A stretch of DNA of 64,000 nt from Arthrobacter sp. 9AX (GTDB lineage: Bacteria > Actinomycetota > Actinomycetes > Actinomycetales > Micrococcaceae): assembly GCF_902506095.1 (NCBI RefSeq), contig NZ_LR733293.1:3016487-3080486 (forward strand), in the 5' to 3' direction. Position numbers and translations under genes: made by a program. The notes under the pieces were generated by a model. It did not search any database, was not told where the DNA came from, and saw only the letters and a list, made by a program, of their open reading frames with translations. Shown one piece after another: positions 1 through 9,258 of this stretch. How positions within the stretch are numbered: position 1 is the first letter of the stretch; each line of letters begins with the position of its first letter.

Positions 1-1
1 G

Positions 2-958
2 TGCCTTGCCGGCGGCGAAGTCCGCGAACCCCTGGAACCACCCCGGCAACTGCCGTCCCCCGCCACCGGGGAGAGCGGAGGCCTGCCAAAAAGCGAAGAC
101 CTGCACAGCTGGGACCTTCTGCCGCACTCCCCCGACTGGAGCGGTGGCCTGGCCGACACGTGGGAGCCCGGAGAAGAAGGCGCAGGGCGCCGCCTCGACG
201 ACTTCCTGGACGGCCCGGCCGAGGACTACGGAACCGGCCGCAACGTGCCGGGTGTGGAAGGCACCAGCCGCCTCTCACCGCACCTGCGCTTCGGCGAGGT
301 CAGCCCGTTCCGGGTGTGGCGGGAAATCAGGCGACGGTTCCCGCACAAGATACCGGCCGACGTCGGGATCTTCCGTTCGGAGCTCGGCTGGCGGGAATTC
401 TGCTGGCACCTCCTGTACACCAACCCTGAACTGGCCACCCGGAACTACCGTCCCGAGTTTGACAGGTTCCAGTGGCAGTCACTCAACCGGAGCGAACTGG
501 CGGCCTGGCAGCAGGGCCGCACAGGGTACCCGTTTGTCGATGCCGGGATGCGCCAGCTGTGGCAGACAGGCTGGATGCACAACCGGGTGCGGATGGCGGC
601 GGCGTCATTCCTGGTCAAGAATCTCCTGGCGGACTGGCGCATCGGCGAGGAATGGTTCTGGGACACCCTCGTGGATGCGGACGCCGCCAGCAATCCGGCG
701 AACTGGCAATGGGTGGCCGGCTCAGGAGCGGACGCCTCCCCGTACTACCGGATTTTCAACCCGGTGACGCAGAGCAAGAAGTTCGATTCCGCGGGCGGGT
801 ACCTTCGCCGGTTTGTTCCGGAGCTCGCAGACCTCGACGGGAAGGCGATCCACGAACCCTGGAAAGCCGGAGACGTGCCCGGCTACCCCGATCCGCTGGT
901 GGGGCTGCCGGAATCCCGCGAGCGGGCGCTGGAGGCTTACGCCAGGCTCAAGGACTGA
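2..958 (+). CDS. phr: Deoxyribodipyrimidine photolyase, 3' part (5' end outside window)
   Basis: This is the C-terminal 318 codons of a DNA photolyase/cryptochrome, which repairs UV-induced pyrimidine dimers with blue light and FAD. The frame is open from base 2, so the start lies upstream of the window. The FAD-binding domain is clear: SRLSPHLRFGEVSP, GWREFCWHLL, GRTGYPFVDAGMRQL, TGWMHNRVRM and WQWVAGSGADASPYYRIFNP. The region before base 245, which includes the linker DDFLDGPAEDYGTGRN, is also in frame, so the methionine near 245 is not the start. The gene converges on the cytochrome gene 43 bp downstream. Family assignment is firm; photolyase rather than cryptochrome activity is inferred from the normal C terminus without extension. 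Confidence 0.93.
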   Translation, partial: CLAGGEVREPLEPPRQLPSPATGESGGLPKSEDLHSWDLLPHSPDWSGGLADTWEPGEEGAGRRLDDFLDGPAEDYGTGRNVPGVEGTSRLSPHLRFGEVSPFRVWREIRRRFPHKIPADVGIFRSELGWREFCWHLLYTNPELATRNYRPEFDRFQWQSLNRSELAAWQQGRTGYPFVDAGMRQLWQTGWMHNRVRMAAASFLVKNLLADWRIGEEWFWDTLVDADAASNPANWQWVAGSGADASPYYRIFNPVTQSKKFDSAGGYLRRFVPELADLDGKAIHEPWKAGDVPGYPDPLVGLPESRERALEAYARLKD

Positions 959-1001
959 CCCGCTCCGGCTTGGCGTGACCTGGGCGGCCCGCCTGGCGGC
1001 T

Positions 1002-1934
1002 CTAGCGGCTGACCTTGCCCATCAGGGACGCAATGGGCCGCAGGAAGATGGGGCGGGCCAGGAACCAGGCAGCAACCATAACCACCACGGAGGCGAGGAA
1101 GACCCAGAACCCGAACCAGCCGTCGTCGTCCCTGACGCCGTACATGTGGTTGAGGTTGCGCAGGGCCCCGGTGGCGAGCACCAGGAAGACGTGCACCACA
1201 ATAAAGGCCACGAAGTAGATCATCACCGGGAAGTGGACGGCACGCGCCCATTCGATCGGGTACGCCTTGTTGAGGCCGGCCGCCTTCTTGGGCCAGGCGG
1301 AGGACATCCGCAGGCCGGTGATGAAGGCCAGCGGCGCCGCGATGAACACCGTGAGGAAGTACGTGAGGAGCTGGAGGGCGTTGTAGTTGATCCAGCCGTT
1401 TTCCGTGGGCCAGTCCAGTGACGCGTACTGCAGGGCGGCCGAGAGCGCGTTGGGGAAGACGTCCCAGCTGGTGGGAACGATCCGCATCCACTGCCCGGTG
1501 GCGAAGAGCAGGACGGCGAACACCAGGCCGTTCAGGATCCACAGCGCGTCAAGCGTCAGGTGGAACCACAGCTCCAGGCTGATCTTTGTGGGTGGGGTCT
1601 TGGTTTTGATCAGGCCCTTGTTGTTCCGGGTCCAGTGGCCGCTGGGACGGGTGGTGGTCCGCACCTGCCAGCCCGTCCGGATGATCAACAGCAGGAAGAA
1701 TGCGTTCAGGAAGTGCTGCCAGGCCAGCCAGGCCGGAAAGCCTTCCGGGGCCCCCGCCGGAAGCTCGGAATGGCCCGGGTACTCCGCGATGAAGGAAGCG
1801 ACAGCGGGCAAGCCCACGAGCCATTTGGCGACCAGCACCACCAGCACCAACGCCACGAGGACGGCGGGCACACCCCAATAGAGACGGGTCCGCTTGCCCG
1901 CCGCGGTGCCGGGCTTCTTCGTGGGTGTGGACAT
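1002..1934 (-). CDS. Cytochrome b/b6-domain membrane protein
   Basis: A 310-residue integral membrane protein with about five or six hydrophobic segments (near 20-42, 70-90, 130-150, 190-210, 235-260 and 275-295). It has spaced histidines in membrane segments (WQHFLNAF, LWFHLTLDAL, WARAVHFPVM, VVHVFLVL) suited to heme b ligation, as in b-type subunits of formate dehydrogenase or Ni/Fe hydrogenase. It probably passes electrons between quinone and a periplasmic or redox partner, but no partner subunit is adjacent. An AGAGGA sequence lies about 10 nt before the ATG at 1934. The family call rests on histidine and membrane pattern; the substrate is unknown. Confidence 0.72.
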   Translation of the reverse strand: MSTPTKKPGTAAGKRTRLYWGVPAVLVALVLVVLVAKWLVGLPAVASFIAEYPGHSELPAGAPEGFPAWLAWQHFLNAFFLLLIIRTGWQVRTTTRPSGHWTRNNKGLIKTKTPPTKISLELWFHLTLDALWILNGLVFAVLLFATGQWMRIVPTSWDVFPNALSAALQYASLDWPTENGWINYNALQLLTYFLTVFIAAPLAFITGLRMSSAWPKKAAGLNKAYPIEWARAVHFPVMIYFVAFIVVHVFLVLATGALRNLNHMYGVRDDDGWFGFWVFLASVVVMVAAWFLARPIFLRPIASLMGKVSR

Positions 1935-2022
1935 CGAGCAACATTCCTCTCGAGAATGACGTGGTGCTCACGGTCTGTGAGGCTCTGCGAAAGAGAATAC
2001 TAGGAACTGCCGGCATTCAAGG

Positions 2023-2065
2023 AAAAAGAAGACCCCGCCCGGCTTGTCTGCCGGTCGGGGTCTTC
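2023..2065 (-). terminator. Rho-independent terminator of initiator tRNA gene 1
   Basis: A 10-bp stem (2028-2037 with 2056-2065, GAAGACCCCG/CGGGGTCTTC) lies just beyond the tRNA 3' end and is followed on the minus strand by a run of five T. Confidence 0.88.
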
Positions 2066-2072
2066 ACATAAG

Positions 2073-2146
2073 TTGCGGGGACAGGATTTGAACCTGTGAC
2101 CTCTGGGTTATGAGCCCAGCGAGCTACCGAACTGCTCCACCCCGCG
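2073..2146 (-). tRNA. Initiator tRNA-fMet (CAT), copy 1
   Basis: A 74-nt cloverleaf without encoded CCA. The anticodon is CAT. Two initiator hallmarks are present: a C1-A72 mismatch at the end of the acceptor stem (CGCGGGG against CCCCGCA), and three consecutive G-C pairs closing the anticodon stem (GGG-CTCATAA-CCC). The T arm reads GGTTCAAATCC. It is identical over its full length to copy 2 at 2414-2487. Confidence 0.96.
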
Positions 2147-2214
2147 TCGCAGAATCAACACTACCCTATTTCTGCGGCAGGTTTTTCCACCCCGCGATTC
2201 CGGGGTCTCTGCCC

Positions 2215-2310
2215 GCCGATTTTGGTGCGGGAGGCGATGGGGCGTCCGCCGATTTTGGTGCGGGAGGCGATGGGGCGTCCGCCGATTTTGGTGCGGGAGG
2301 CGATGGGGCG
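2215..2310. repeat. Three tandem 33-bp direct repeats between the tRNA-fMet genes
   Basis: The units are 2215-2247, 2248-2280 and 2281-2310. The first two are identical 33-mers, and the third lacks only its last 3 bases. Each contains the core TTTTGGTGCGGGAGGCGATG. The unit length keeps reading frame, but no ribosome site or gene-like ORF is present. The array lies beyond the terminator of tRNA copy 2 and upstream of tRNA copy 1. Confidence 0.92.
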
Positions 2311-2363
2311 TTTTGTCCTGCAAACCGGACTGGCCCCACTAAGCGTCACCGGCGGTCGGTGGT

Positions 2364-2407
2364 TAAAGCAAAAGGTCCGGGCACTGTTTCCAGTGTCCGG
2401 ACCTTTT
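2364..2407 (-). terminator. Rho-independent terminator of initiator tRNA gene 2
   Basis: A long near-perfect hairpin (AAAAGGTCCGG...CACTG with CAGTG..CCGGACCTTTT, 2370-2407) starts 6 nt past the tRNA 3' end. On the minus strand it ends in TTTTGCTTTAA. Confidence 0.88.
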
Positions 2408-2413
2408 CTCCAG

Positions 2414-2487
2414 TTGCGGGGACAGGATTTGAACCTGTGACCTCTGGGTTATGAGCCCAGCGAGCTACCGAACTGCTCCACCCCGCG
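2414..2487 (-). tRNA. Initiator tRNA-fMet (CAT), copy 2
   Basis: A 74-nt initiator tRNA with the same C1-A72 mismatch, GGG/CCC anticodon-stem pairs and CAT anticodon as copy 1. It has its own upstream promoter (2499-2527) and its own downstream terminator, so the two copies are separate transcription units rather than one tandem precursor. Confidence 0.96.
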
Positions 2488-2498
2488 TCGCAAGAACT

Positions 2499-2527
2499 AC
2501 TTTACCGGGAGGTGAACAGCAGGCCAA
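2499..2527 (-). promoter_or_regulatory. Promoter of tRNA-fMet copy 2
   Basis: On the minus strand the -35 is TTGGCC (2522-2527), the spacer is 17 bp, and the -10 is TAAAGT (2499-2504), 11 nt before the mature tRNA 5' end. Spacing and position are as expected for a tRNA promoter. Confidence 0.6.
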
Positions 2528-2558
2528 ATCGGGAGGGCGTGATCTCCGTCTCGCCGGC

Positions 2559-2590
2559 CCGGCACCCGCTCTGCAAGGAACGGGTGCCGG
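2559..2590 (-). terminator. Hairpin after UPF0182 gene, possible terminator
   Basis: A 10-bp GC-rich stem, CCGGCACCCG (2559-2568) with CGGGTGCCGG (2581-2590), lies 30 bp beyond the stop of the UPF0182 gene. There is no T run after it, so it may be an intrinsic terminator of the weak actinobacterial type or only an RNA-stabilising hairpin. Confidence 0.4.
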
Positions 2591-2619
2591 CTGCCGCCGT
2601 CGTGATCAGTTGCTGTCCG

Positions 2620-5619
2620 TCAGCTGCTCGGCGAGGGCGACGGCGTCGCTTCCGGGCCAGGCGAGGAAGCAGGGGCCGGGGTGGCCTCGGGAGCCGCCAC
2701 GGGGATCTTCGCCTCAGCCTGGACCGCCTTATCAAGGGCCGCCGAAAGCCGCTTCTGCGCCTCGCCATAAGCGGCGAAGTCGCCGCCGGCCAGTGCTGCC
2801 TGGCCGGCCTTGATCGCGGCGTTCGCTTCGTCCAGTGCCGCCTTCAGCTCAGCCTTGGCGTCAGCTCCGGCCGGAGTGGCAGGAGGACCCGGATTGGCAG
2901 GCGTCTGGCCGTTGTTGTCGGAGTCCCCAGCAGCAGCCCCGGAATCACCACCGAAGAGCTGCTTCAGCGCCTCGTCAAGGGTGGGGGCAAAACCAACCTT
3001 GTCACCGAACGCCACGAGGACGCGCTGCAGCGTGGGGTAGGAAGTCTCACCTGTGGACTTCAGGTAGACAGGCTGGACATAGAGGATGCCGCCGCCCACG
3101 GGAAGGGTCAGCAGGTTGCCGTTCAGCACGTCCGAGGCGCCTTGGCGGAGCAGGTTCAGGGCCTGGGACACGGTGGGATCGGAGTTGAACTTGTTCTGCG
3201 CCTGGCCCGGCCCGGGGACCTGGATTTCCGGCGGAATCTGCAGCAGCCTCAGTTTGCCATAGCTGTCGGCTTTCACACCGGCCTGGTTGCCGGCATCCGA
3301 GTCGGCGGCCAGGAAGCCGTAAAGCACGTTGCGCGCGTTTCCATTGACGATCTGTGGAATGTACGACGACGTCAGCTGGAAGGCGGGTTTGTCCTGGTCC
3401 GGCATCTGCAGCGACATGTAGAACGGCGGCTGCTTGACGTCGGTGTCTACGGTGGGATCCGCGGGCACGCTCCAGGCGTCATTGGTCTTGTAGAAGCTGG
3501 ACGGATCAGTAACGTGGTACTGCCCCAGGAGCTGGCGCTGCACCTTGAACAGGTCCTCCGGGTAACGGACGTGGCTCATCACGTCGCCAGACATCTCCGA
3601 GTAGGGCTTAAGGGATGTGGGGAACACCTTCTGCCAGGACTTCAGCAGTGGGTCCTGGTCGTCCCACGCGTACAGGGTGACCGAACCGTCGTAGGCGTCC
3701 ACCGTGGCTTTGACGGAGTTGCGGATGTAGTTGACGGTGCTGTTGGGCAGCGCGACGGCGCGTCCCGACGTTGTTTGGGTGTCTGCGGTAGCGTTGGACA
3801 GCTGTTCCTGCTGGGAGTACGGGTAGTACTGGCTGGTGGTGTAGCCGTCCACGATCCACTTCACGCGCCCGTCCACCACGGCGGGGTAGGCGTTGCCGTC
3901 CACGGTCAGGTAGGGGGCTACCTTTTCCACGCGTTCACGGGGATTGCGGTCGTACAGGATCTGGGACTCCGCGTTGACGCCGTCCGAGAGCAGCAGGTCA
4001 GAGGACTGGAACTTGATGGAGTACAGCACCCGGTTGAAGAACGTCCCCACGTTGGGGCCGCCGTTGCCTTCGAAGGTGTATTGGGTCTCCCCCTCCCCTT
4101 CACGGCCGGAGGGCCGGTCCTGCTCACGGGCCGGGGCACCGTCCGGAGCACCCACGATGGAGTATTCCGGCGAGGACTCGCCGAAGTAGATCCGGGGCTG
4201 GTACGTCGAATCGTCGCCCAGCACACCCGTCGACGGAATGCCTGACTGCAGGAAGTCCGGCTTGCCGTCCACGGTGAACTTGTTGCCCTTGGCCGCCACA
4301 ACGCCGTAACCGTGGGTGTACACCACGTGCTGGTTCAGCCAGCCCTGCTGGTTGGTGGCCACGTTGGTGGGGTTCAGCTCGCGGACAGCGATCACCGTGT
4401 CCTGGATCTTGCCGTCCACCTCGTAACGGTCCACGTTCAGGGCTTCGGGAAACTGGTAGTACGGCCGGTACTGCTCGAGCTGCGAGAACGCATCCGAAAT
4501 CAGGTTCGGGTCCAGCAACCGGATGTTCGCCGTGGTCTGCGCATCCGGAGCGAGGGCTCCGGTGGTTGCCGTGTTGGTGGCGTCGTACCGGTTCACCTGG
4601 ATCTTATCCAGGCCGTACGCCGTGCGGGTGTTGTTGATGTTCCGCTGGATGAATTCCTTTTCCAGCGTCTCTTCGGAGGGGCGTACCTGGAACTGCTGGA
4701 TCACCCAGGGGTACACGCCGCCGGCCAGGATGGAGGTGATGACCAGCATGGCGGTGCCGATGACGGGCAGGCGCCAGCGGCCAATGACCGCCGCCACGAT
4801 GAACAGGATGGCCACCAGTGCGGCCGCCACAGCCAGGATGGCTTTGGTGGGAATCACGGCGTTAACGTCCGTGTAGAGGGCACCGGCCCAGCGGCCGCTG
4901 TTGCTCTGCACGGCGGAGTAACGGTCCAGCCAGAAGTTGATGCCCAGGAGCACCAGGAAGGCGGCACCGGTAACGGCGATGTGGATCTGGGCGGCACGGC
5001 TGGTGAAGACGCCCCGTTCCATCAGCCGGATGCTGCCGTACAGGTAATGGGTGAGGATGCCGGCGATACCGGCGATGACTACAACGCTGATGAGGAAGCC
5101 GGTGACGAACCCCAGGAACGGCAGGGTCATCAGGTAGAAGCTGATGTCCAGGTTGAACTGCGGATCCTGCTGGCCGAAGGGCTCCTGGTTGAAGAAGAGC
5201 AGGACCTTCTGCCATTGGCTGGCCGCGGCGCTGCCGGCGAAAAGGCCGAAGAGGATGGGCAGGCCCACCATCACCACGCGGCGGACCGGCTCCAGCTGTG
5301 CCTGGTAGCGGTTGAGGTTGTCGCGGATTTCAGAATCCGGTGCGTAGACCGGCCGGGACTGGTACGCGATGCGGATGGCGAAGAAGACCCCAAGGAACAT
5401 CACGGCGAAGCCGGCCAGGAAGATGCCGATTCTGGCCAGGTTCTCGGTGACGAACACCTCGATGAAGCCAAGCTGGCGGTACCAGAGGACGTCAGTCCAG
5501 ACGTTTGCGAAGAAGATGAAGCCCACAACCACCAGGGCAACAACGATCAGGGTGGGCGTGAGCGCGCCGCGTCTTGAAGGGGGTTTACCTGTGGACATGG
5601 TGCTGGCAGGTCGGGACAA
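2620..5619 (-). CDS. UPF0182 family membrane protein
   Basis: A 999-residue protein of the UPF0182/COG1615 family, common in actinobacteria; its function is not established. About seven transmembrane segments occupy the first ~320 residues, followed by a large extracytoplasmic part with family-typical stretches ([47 protein letters not shown]). An Ala/Glu/Lys-rich helical segment and a Pro/Ser tail close the protein. The TTG at 5619 has a GAGG eight bases upstream. An in-frame ATG at 5598 has no better site, so the start could be 21 bp shorter. It lies 129 bp downstream of the YlbL-like gene on the same strand. Confidence 0.93.
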   Translation of the reverse strand: MSRPASTMSTGKPPSRRGALTPTLIVVALVVVGFIFFANVWTDVLWYRQLGFIEVFVTENLARIGIFLAGFAVMFLGVFFAIRIAYQSRPVYAPDSEIRDNLNRYQAQLEPVRRVVMVGLPILFGLFAGSAAASQWQKVLLFFNQEPFGQQDPQFNLDISFYLMTLPFLGFVTGFLISVVVIAGIAGILTHYLYGSIRLMERGVFTSRAAQIHIAVTGAAFLVLLGINFWLDRYSAVQSNSGRWAGALYTDVNAVIPTKAILAVAAALVAILFIVAAVIGRWRLPVIGTAMLVITSILAGGVYPWVIQQFQVRPSEETLEKEFIQRNINNTRTAYGLDKIQVNRYDATNTATTGALAPDAQTTANIRLLDPNLISDAFSQLEQYRPYYQFPEALNVDRYEVDGKIQDTVIAVRELNPTNVATNQQGWLNQHVVYTHGYGVVAAKGNKFTVDGKPDFLQSGIPSTGVLGDDSTYQPRIYFGESSPEYSIVGAPDGAPAREQDRPSGREGEGETQYTFEGNGGPNVGTFFNRVLYSIKFQSSDLLLSDGVNAESQILYDRNPRERVEKVAPYLTVDGNAYPAVVDGRVKWIVDGYTTSQYYPYSQQEQLSNATADTQTTSGRAVALPNSTVNYIRNSVKATVDAYDGSVTLYAWDDQDPLLKSWQKVFPTSLKPYSEMSGDVMSHVRYPEDLFKVQRQLLGQYHVTDPSSFYKTNDAWSVPADPTVDTDVKQPPFYMSLQMPDQDKPAFQLTSSYIPQIVNGNARNVLYGFLAADSDAGNQAGVKADSYGKLRLLQIPPEIQVPGPGQAQNKFNSDPTVSQALNLLRQGASDVLNGNLLTLPVGGGILYVQPVYLKSTGETSYPTLQRVLVAFGDKVGFAPTLDEALKQLFGGDSGAAAGDSDNNGQTPANPGPPATPAGADAKAELKAALDEANAAIKAGQAALAGGDFAAYGEAQKRLSAALDKAVQAEAKIPVAAPEATPAPASSPGPEATPSPSPSS

Positions 5620-5748
5620 ACTCGGTACCTCATAGCTGGTCGGTCAGAATATTCGAAGCGTGCGTGCGAGCGACGTCCTTACCGGTCAAACACTGGTTTA
5701 GCCGTCATATTTGCCACGAGTGGCGGTAGAGCTTAGTTCCTGCCCAGT

Positions 5749-6966
5749 CTAGTTGGTTGTACATGCGGGGAGGCCGGTGGTGTCCTGGCCGGAACCGGCG
5801 AGTTCGACGGCGTGCCTTGCCTCCGCGAGGCTCTCCACCTTGACCACTTGCAGGCCGTCGGGAACGTGGCCTGCCACTTCACCGCAGTTGGCAGCGGGGG
5901 CGAGGAACAGCGTGGCTCCTCCGGACCGGGCACCCTGCATCTTCTGCCCGATGCCGCCGATGGGTCCGACGGTGCCGTCCGGGGTGATGGTTCCCGTTCC
6001 GGCGATGTGTTTCCCGCCGGTCAGGTCGCCCGGGGTGACGGTGTCGATGATGCCCAGCGAGAACATGAGACCGGCGCTGGGTCCGCCTACTTTGTCCAGG
6101 GAGATCTTCACGTCAAAGGGGAAGGTGAACAGGTATTTGAGCATGACACCCAGGATGAAGCGCCCTTCGCCGTTGTCCTTCGGCGTGATGGCCTGGCTGA
6201 TTTCCCGGCCGTCCCGCTCCACCACCACTGTGGCGGGCGCTCCTTTGCCTGCCGCCAGTTCCCCTTGGATGACGGCGAGGGTGGTGATCTCCTTGCCGTT
6301 GATGGTCTTGAGGATGTCCCCGGGCTCGATTTTCCCGGCAGCGGCGGAGCCGTCGGAGAGCCCTGCCGCCTGCAACTGCTGCCCGAACGGAATATCCAGC
6401 TCGGTGAGGGCGGACGCCACCGCGTTCTCCTGGGAGGTGGTCATGGCCACCGAGCTCTGTTCTTCCGCCTGTTCCTTGGTGGTGCCCGTGGGATAGATCA
6501 TCTCCACGGGATACACCGCTTTTGAACGGTCCAGCCATGCGGAGAACACGCCAAGGATACTCACCGGACCGTTGGGGCCGCCGTCGACATAAACGGTGGT
6601 CAGGTCGAGGTTTCCCGCCGCGGGGTAGGTTTCCCGGCCCGTGACGCTGATGACCGGGCTTCCCTGGCTCTGCCCCAGGGTGTTGAATGTGGGGCCCGGT
6701 GATTCGATGACGTAGGGCACGGGCAGGGTGCCAACTGCGACTCCAAGGCCCAGGGCCGCCACGCCGGCCACCATCGTGGCCGAGACTTTCGGGTTTCGGC
6801 GCTCCCGTGTGCCGGGGGTCCCCGCGGAGGCGAAACCGGCTGGCCCGGCCTGCGCACCGGCTGGCCCTTGCCCGGCGTCGTACGCTTCTGTTTCGGCATG
6901 CCAGGAGCCGGACTGGAGGTCGGCGGCGCGGTCCTCGGAAGGGTGTCCGCCACGGGTTGTAGTCAC
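5749..6966 (-). CDS. YlbL-family PDZ/Lon-like (S16) serine protease
   Basis: A 405-residue membrane-anchored protein with a variable cytoplasmic N terminus, one transmembrane segment (about 62-82), a PDZ domain (about 190-275: GKIEPGDILKTINGKEI) and a C-terminal Lon-type proteolytic domain. The Ser-Lys dyad is visible: Ser297 in GGPSAGLMFSLG and Lys342 in GIGQKMQGA, with the usual spacing of about 45 residues and TGTITPDGTVGPIGG between them. It is likely to cleave membrane or extracytoplasmic substrates; the substrates are unknown. The GTG start is preceded by a -10-like TAGTGT at only 7 nt and no Shine-Dalgarno sequence, suggesting a leaderless mRNA. Confidence 0.9.
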   Translation of the reverse strand: MTTTRGGHPSEDRAADLQSGSWHAETEAYDAGQGPAGAQAGPAGFASAGTPGTRERRNPKVSATMVAGVAALGLGVAVGTLPVPYVIESPGPTFNTLGQSQGSPVISVTGRETYPAAGNLDLTTVYVDGGPNGPVSILGVFSAWLDRSKAVYPVEMIYPTGTTKEQAEEQSSVAMTTSQENAVASALTELDIPFGQQLQAAGLSDGSAAAGKIEPGDILKTINGKEITTLAVIQGELAAGKGAPATVVVERDGREISQAITPKDNGEGRFILGVMLKYLFTFPFDVKISLDKVGGPSAGLMFSLGIIDTVTPGDLTGGKHIAGTGTITPDGTVGPIGGIGQKMQGARSGGATLFLAPAANCGEVAGHVPDGLQVVKVESLAEARHAVELAGSGQDTTGLPACTTN

Positions 6967-6973
6967 TGCACCA

Positions 6974-6979
6974 ACACTA
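6974..6979 (-). promoter_or_regulatory. -10 box, probable leaderless start of ylbL-like gene
   Basis: The minus strand reads TAGTGT, 7 nt before the GTG start at 6966. No purine-rich ribosome site lies between them. Confidence 0.45.
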
Positions 6980-7102
6980 CGCGGTGCCCGGCAGCTGCAG
7001 TTCTTTGCCTACAGCGAACGGTAACGCAGTGCGGCAGACAGCCGCCCGGCACCGGGGTACCGTGAAGGTTGAGCACCAGTCACACCGACGATCGGCGGGA
7101 TC

Positions 7103-8566
7103 ATGACCTCCAACCCACTTAATCCGTCCAACGGCGACGACACCCCCAAGGACCCGTTGACCGAGATGCTGCAAAACCTCATGGGCGGCAAGGGGATGGA
7201 GAATTTCGACCCCGCCGAACTGGCGAAAGCAGCAGGCCTGCCCAACGACCCCAACCTGCTGGCGCAGATGTTCTCCCAAGTGCAGGCCATGATGTCCGCG
7301 CCCTCCGAGGGGCCGGTCAACTGGCAGCTTGCCCACGAGAATGCCCGGCGCGTGGCAGCGTCCAGCGCCGACCCGTCCGTTACCTCGCAGCAGTCCCGCG
7401 AAGTGGATGAGGCGCTGCGGCTCGCTGAACTGTGGCTGGACCCGGTCACCGATCTTCCCGCCACCGGCCTGATCGGCCGGGCATGGTCCCGCGCGGAATG
7501 GGTTGAGGCCACCTTGGGCACCTGGAAACGGCTCACCGAGCCGGTGGCGAACAGCATCGCCAATGCCCTCTCCTCCGCCATGACCGAGCAGATGCCCGAA
7601 GAGATGAAGTCGATGATGGGCGGGGCATCGTCCATGCTCCAGAACATGGGCGGCGCAATCTTTGGCATGCAGCTGGGCCAGGCCATCGGCGCCCTCTCCC
7701 AGGACGTGGTCAGTTCAACTGACATCGGCGTTCCGCTGGCAGACCTTGAAATGGCACTGTTGCCCGTGAACATCACCGCTTTTGGCGAGGGTCTCTCCCT
7801 GCCTGAAAATGACATCCGCCTCTTCCTCGCCGTCCGGGAAGCTGCCCACGCGCGGCTCTTCGTGCAGGTCCCCTGGCTGCGGGGCCACCTGCTGGGTGCC
7901 ATCGAGGCTTACGCCCGCGGCATTCATATCGATACCTCCCGCATTGAAGAACTGGCCAGGGACCTGGACCCCAGCAACCCCGAGGGCATCCAGGAAGCCT
8001 TGTCCCAGGGCGTGTTTATGCCCCAGCGGACGCCCGCCCAGGACCAGGCCCTGGAAAAGCTGGAAACAGCACTGGCCCTGGTGGAGGGATGGGTGGACGA
8101 ACTCACGGCAGCGGCCACCGAAAAGCTGCTCCCTTCCGCCGCGGCGCTGCGGGAAACCGTCCGGCGACGCCGTGCCACCGGCGGGCCGGCCGAGCACGCC
8201 TTCGCCGCCCTGGTAGGGCTGGAACTTCGTCCGCGCCGGCTGCGGGACGCCGCAACACTCTGGGCCACTTTGAAGGACGAACGCGGCATCGAAGGCCGCG
8301 ACGCGATCTGGCAGCACCCCGACCTCCTGCCCACCGCCGAGGACCTCAACGATCCGAAGGGCTTCAGCGGACGCCGCAAACTTGCCGAGGCCAGCGACAG
8401 CGAAGTGGACGACGCCCTGCAGAAGCTGCTGAGCGGCGGCTTTGACGAGCCCCCCTCGGGCGCGACGGACGAGGCCGACGACGGCACGGCCCGCGGCGGC
8501 GACGCTGGCGGGAACGGCACGGCTGGCGGCGGCCAGGATGGCCCGGACAGTACGCCGAAAAGCTAA
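7103..8566 (+). CDS. DUF2342 (zincin-like, TIGR03624-type) protein
   Basis: A 487-residue cytosolic protein of the DUF2342 family, often annotated as a zinc-dependent metalloprotease or F420-biosynthesis-associated protein. The N-terminal part carries MLQNLMGGKGM and WQLAHENARRVA, and the centre has VREAAHARLFVQVPWLRGHLL and EAYARGIHID. The putative HExxH metal motif reads REAAH here, without the first histidine, so proteolytic activity should not be assumed. The C-terminal ~50 residues are Gly/Asp-rich and disordered. A GGCGGG sequence precedes the ATG. Its stop overlaps that of the convergent metallopeptidase gene by 4 bp. Confidence 0.85.
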   Translation: MTSNPLNPSNGDDTPKDPLTEMLQNLMGGKGMENFDPAELAKAAGLPNDPNLLAQMFSQVQAMMSAPSEGPVNWQLAHENARRVAASSADPSVTSQQSREVDEALRLAELWLDPVTDLPATGLIGRAWSRAEWVEATLGTWKRLTEPVANSIANALSSAMTEQMPEEMKSMMGGASSMLQNMGGAIFGMQLGQAIGALSQDVVSSTDIGVPLADLEMALLPVNITAFGEGLSLPENDIRLFLAVREAAHARLFVQVPWLRGHLLGAIEAYARGIHIDTSRIEELARDLDPSNPEGIQEALSQGVFMPQRTPAQDQALEKLETALALVEGWVDELTAAATEKLLPSAAALRETVRRRRATGGPAEHAFAALVGLELRPRRLRDAATLWATLKDERGIEGRDAIWQHPDLLPTAEDLNDPKGFSGRRKLAEASDSEVDDALQKLLSGGFDEPPSGATDEADDGTARGGDAGGNGTAGGGQDGPDSTPKS

Positions 8567-9258
8567 GCCGGCCTAGTCGGCGTCGTCCGGCCAGTCCTCG
8601 TCACGCCAGAGTCCATCCGGCCAAGGGTCGCCGGGCCAGCGTTCATCCCGCCGGGTTCCTGCCTTGGCCGGGGTTCCTGCGCTGGCCGGACGGCACCAGG
8701 TGCCTCTGGCGCTGCTTCGTCTTTCAGGCCGCGGGCCATGGCGAAGCTAACCCCCTCAAGAAAGGCTTTCGCCCGTGCCGTCTCGGGGTAGGCCTCCAGC
8801 AGCTTCCAGAAGGCAGCGTTGTGCCCGGCTACCAGGAGATGGGCGAGTTCGTGGAGGAGCACGTAGTCGATGACCCACTGGGGCATGGGACGCAGCTTGT
8901 CCGAGAGGCGGATGGTGCCCTCTGACGGTGTGGCCGAACCCCACCGTGAGTTCTGGTTACTGACCCAGCGCACCGACACAGGCCTGGAACGCCCGCCAAG
9001 GTACCGTTCGGACAGCTGGGCTGCATGGGCGGCGAGGGCGGCGTCGGAGGCTGGGCGCTTCCGGCCGGAGGCTGCGCGCCGTTCCCCCTGCTTGTGCAGT
9101 TTGGCCAGCATGCGCTGGACCCATTCCTTTTCCTGAGCTGCCGTGAACCGCGCCGGGATGGCCACCACCGCCGTACCGTTCTCCCAGAAAGCGGCGACCG
9201 TCCGTGTCCGGCGGGCAGAGCGGCGCACTTCGACGGGAGCCCCGCCGGCCGTGGTCAT
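8563..9258 (-). CDS. YgjP/SprT-like zinc metallopeptidase (M48-related)
   Basis: A predicted metallopeptidase of about 231 residues of the YgjP (DUF45) family. The zinc site is complete: HELAH at about 136-140 with a third histidine in VAGHNAAFWKLL, and the family signature NSRWGSATP about 25 residues earlier. It is soluble, with a Pro/Gly-rich tail of about 40 residues. The start is either the ATG at 9258 (TGATG with the uvrD2 stop) or the GTG one codon upstream. Either way it is translationally coupled to uvrD2, hinting at a role in DNA metabolism, perhaps protein-DNA crosslink removal as for SprT-like proteins (inference). Confidence 0.86.
   Translation of the reverse strand: MTTAGGAPVEVRRSARRTRTVAAFWENGTAVVAIPARFTAAQEKEWVQRMLAKLHKQGERRAASGRKRPASDAALAAHAAQLSERYLGGRSRPVSVRWVSNQNSRWGSATPSEGTIRLSDKLRPMPQWVIDYVLLHELAHLLVAGHNAAFWKLLEAYPETARAKAFLEGVSFAMARGLKDEAAPEAPGAVRPAQEPRPRQEPGGMNAGPATLGRMDSGVTRTGRTTPTRPA

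Noticed and set aside
2215..2310. 33-bp tandem repeats as a CRISPR array or as a coding repeat
   Set aside because: The units are directly adjacent with no spacers, and no ORF with a ribosome site spans them. Plain tandem repeats are the simpler reading.
2512..4245. 577-residue plus-strand open frame
   Set aside because: It is antisense to the UPF0182 gene, whose protein has clear family features; long antisense frames are common in high-GC DNA.
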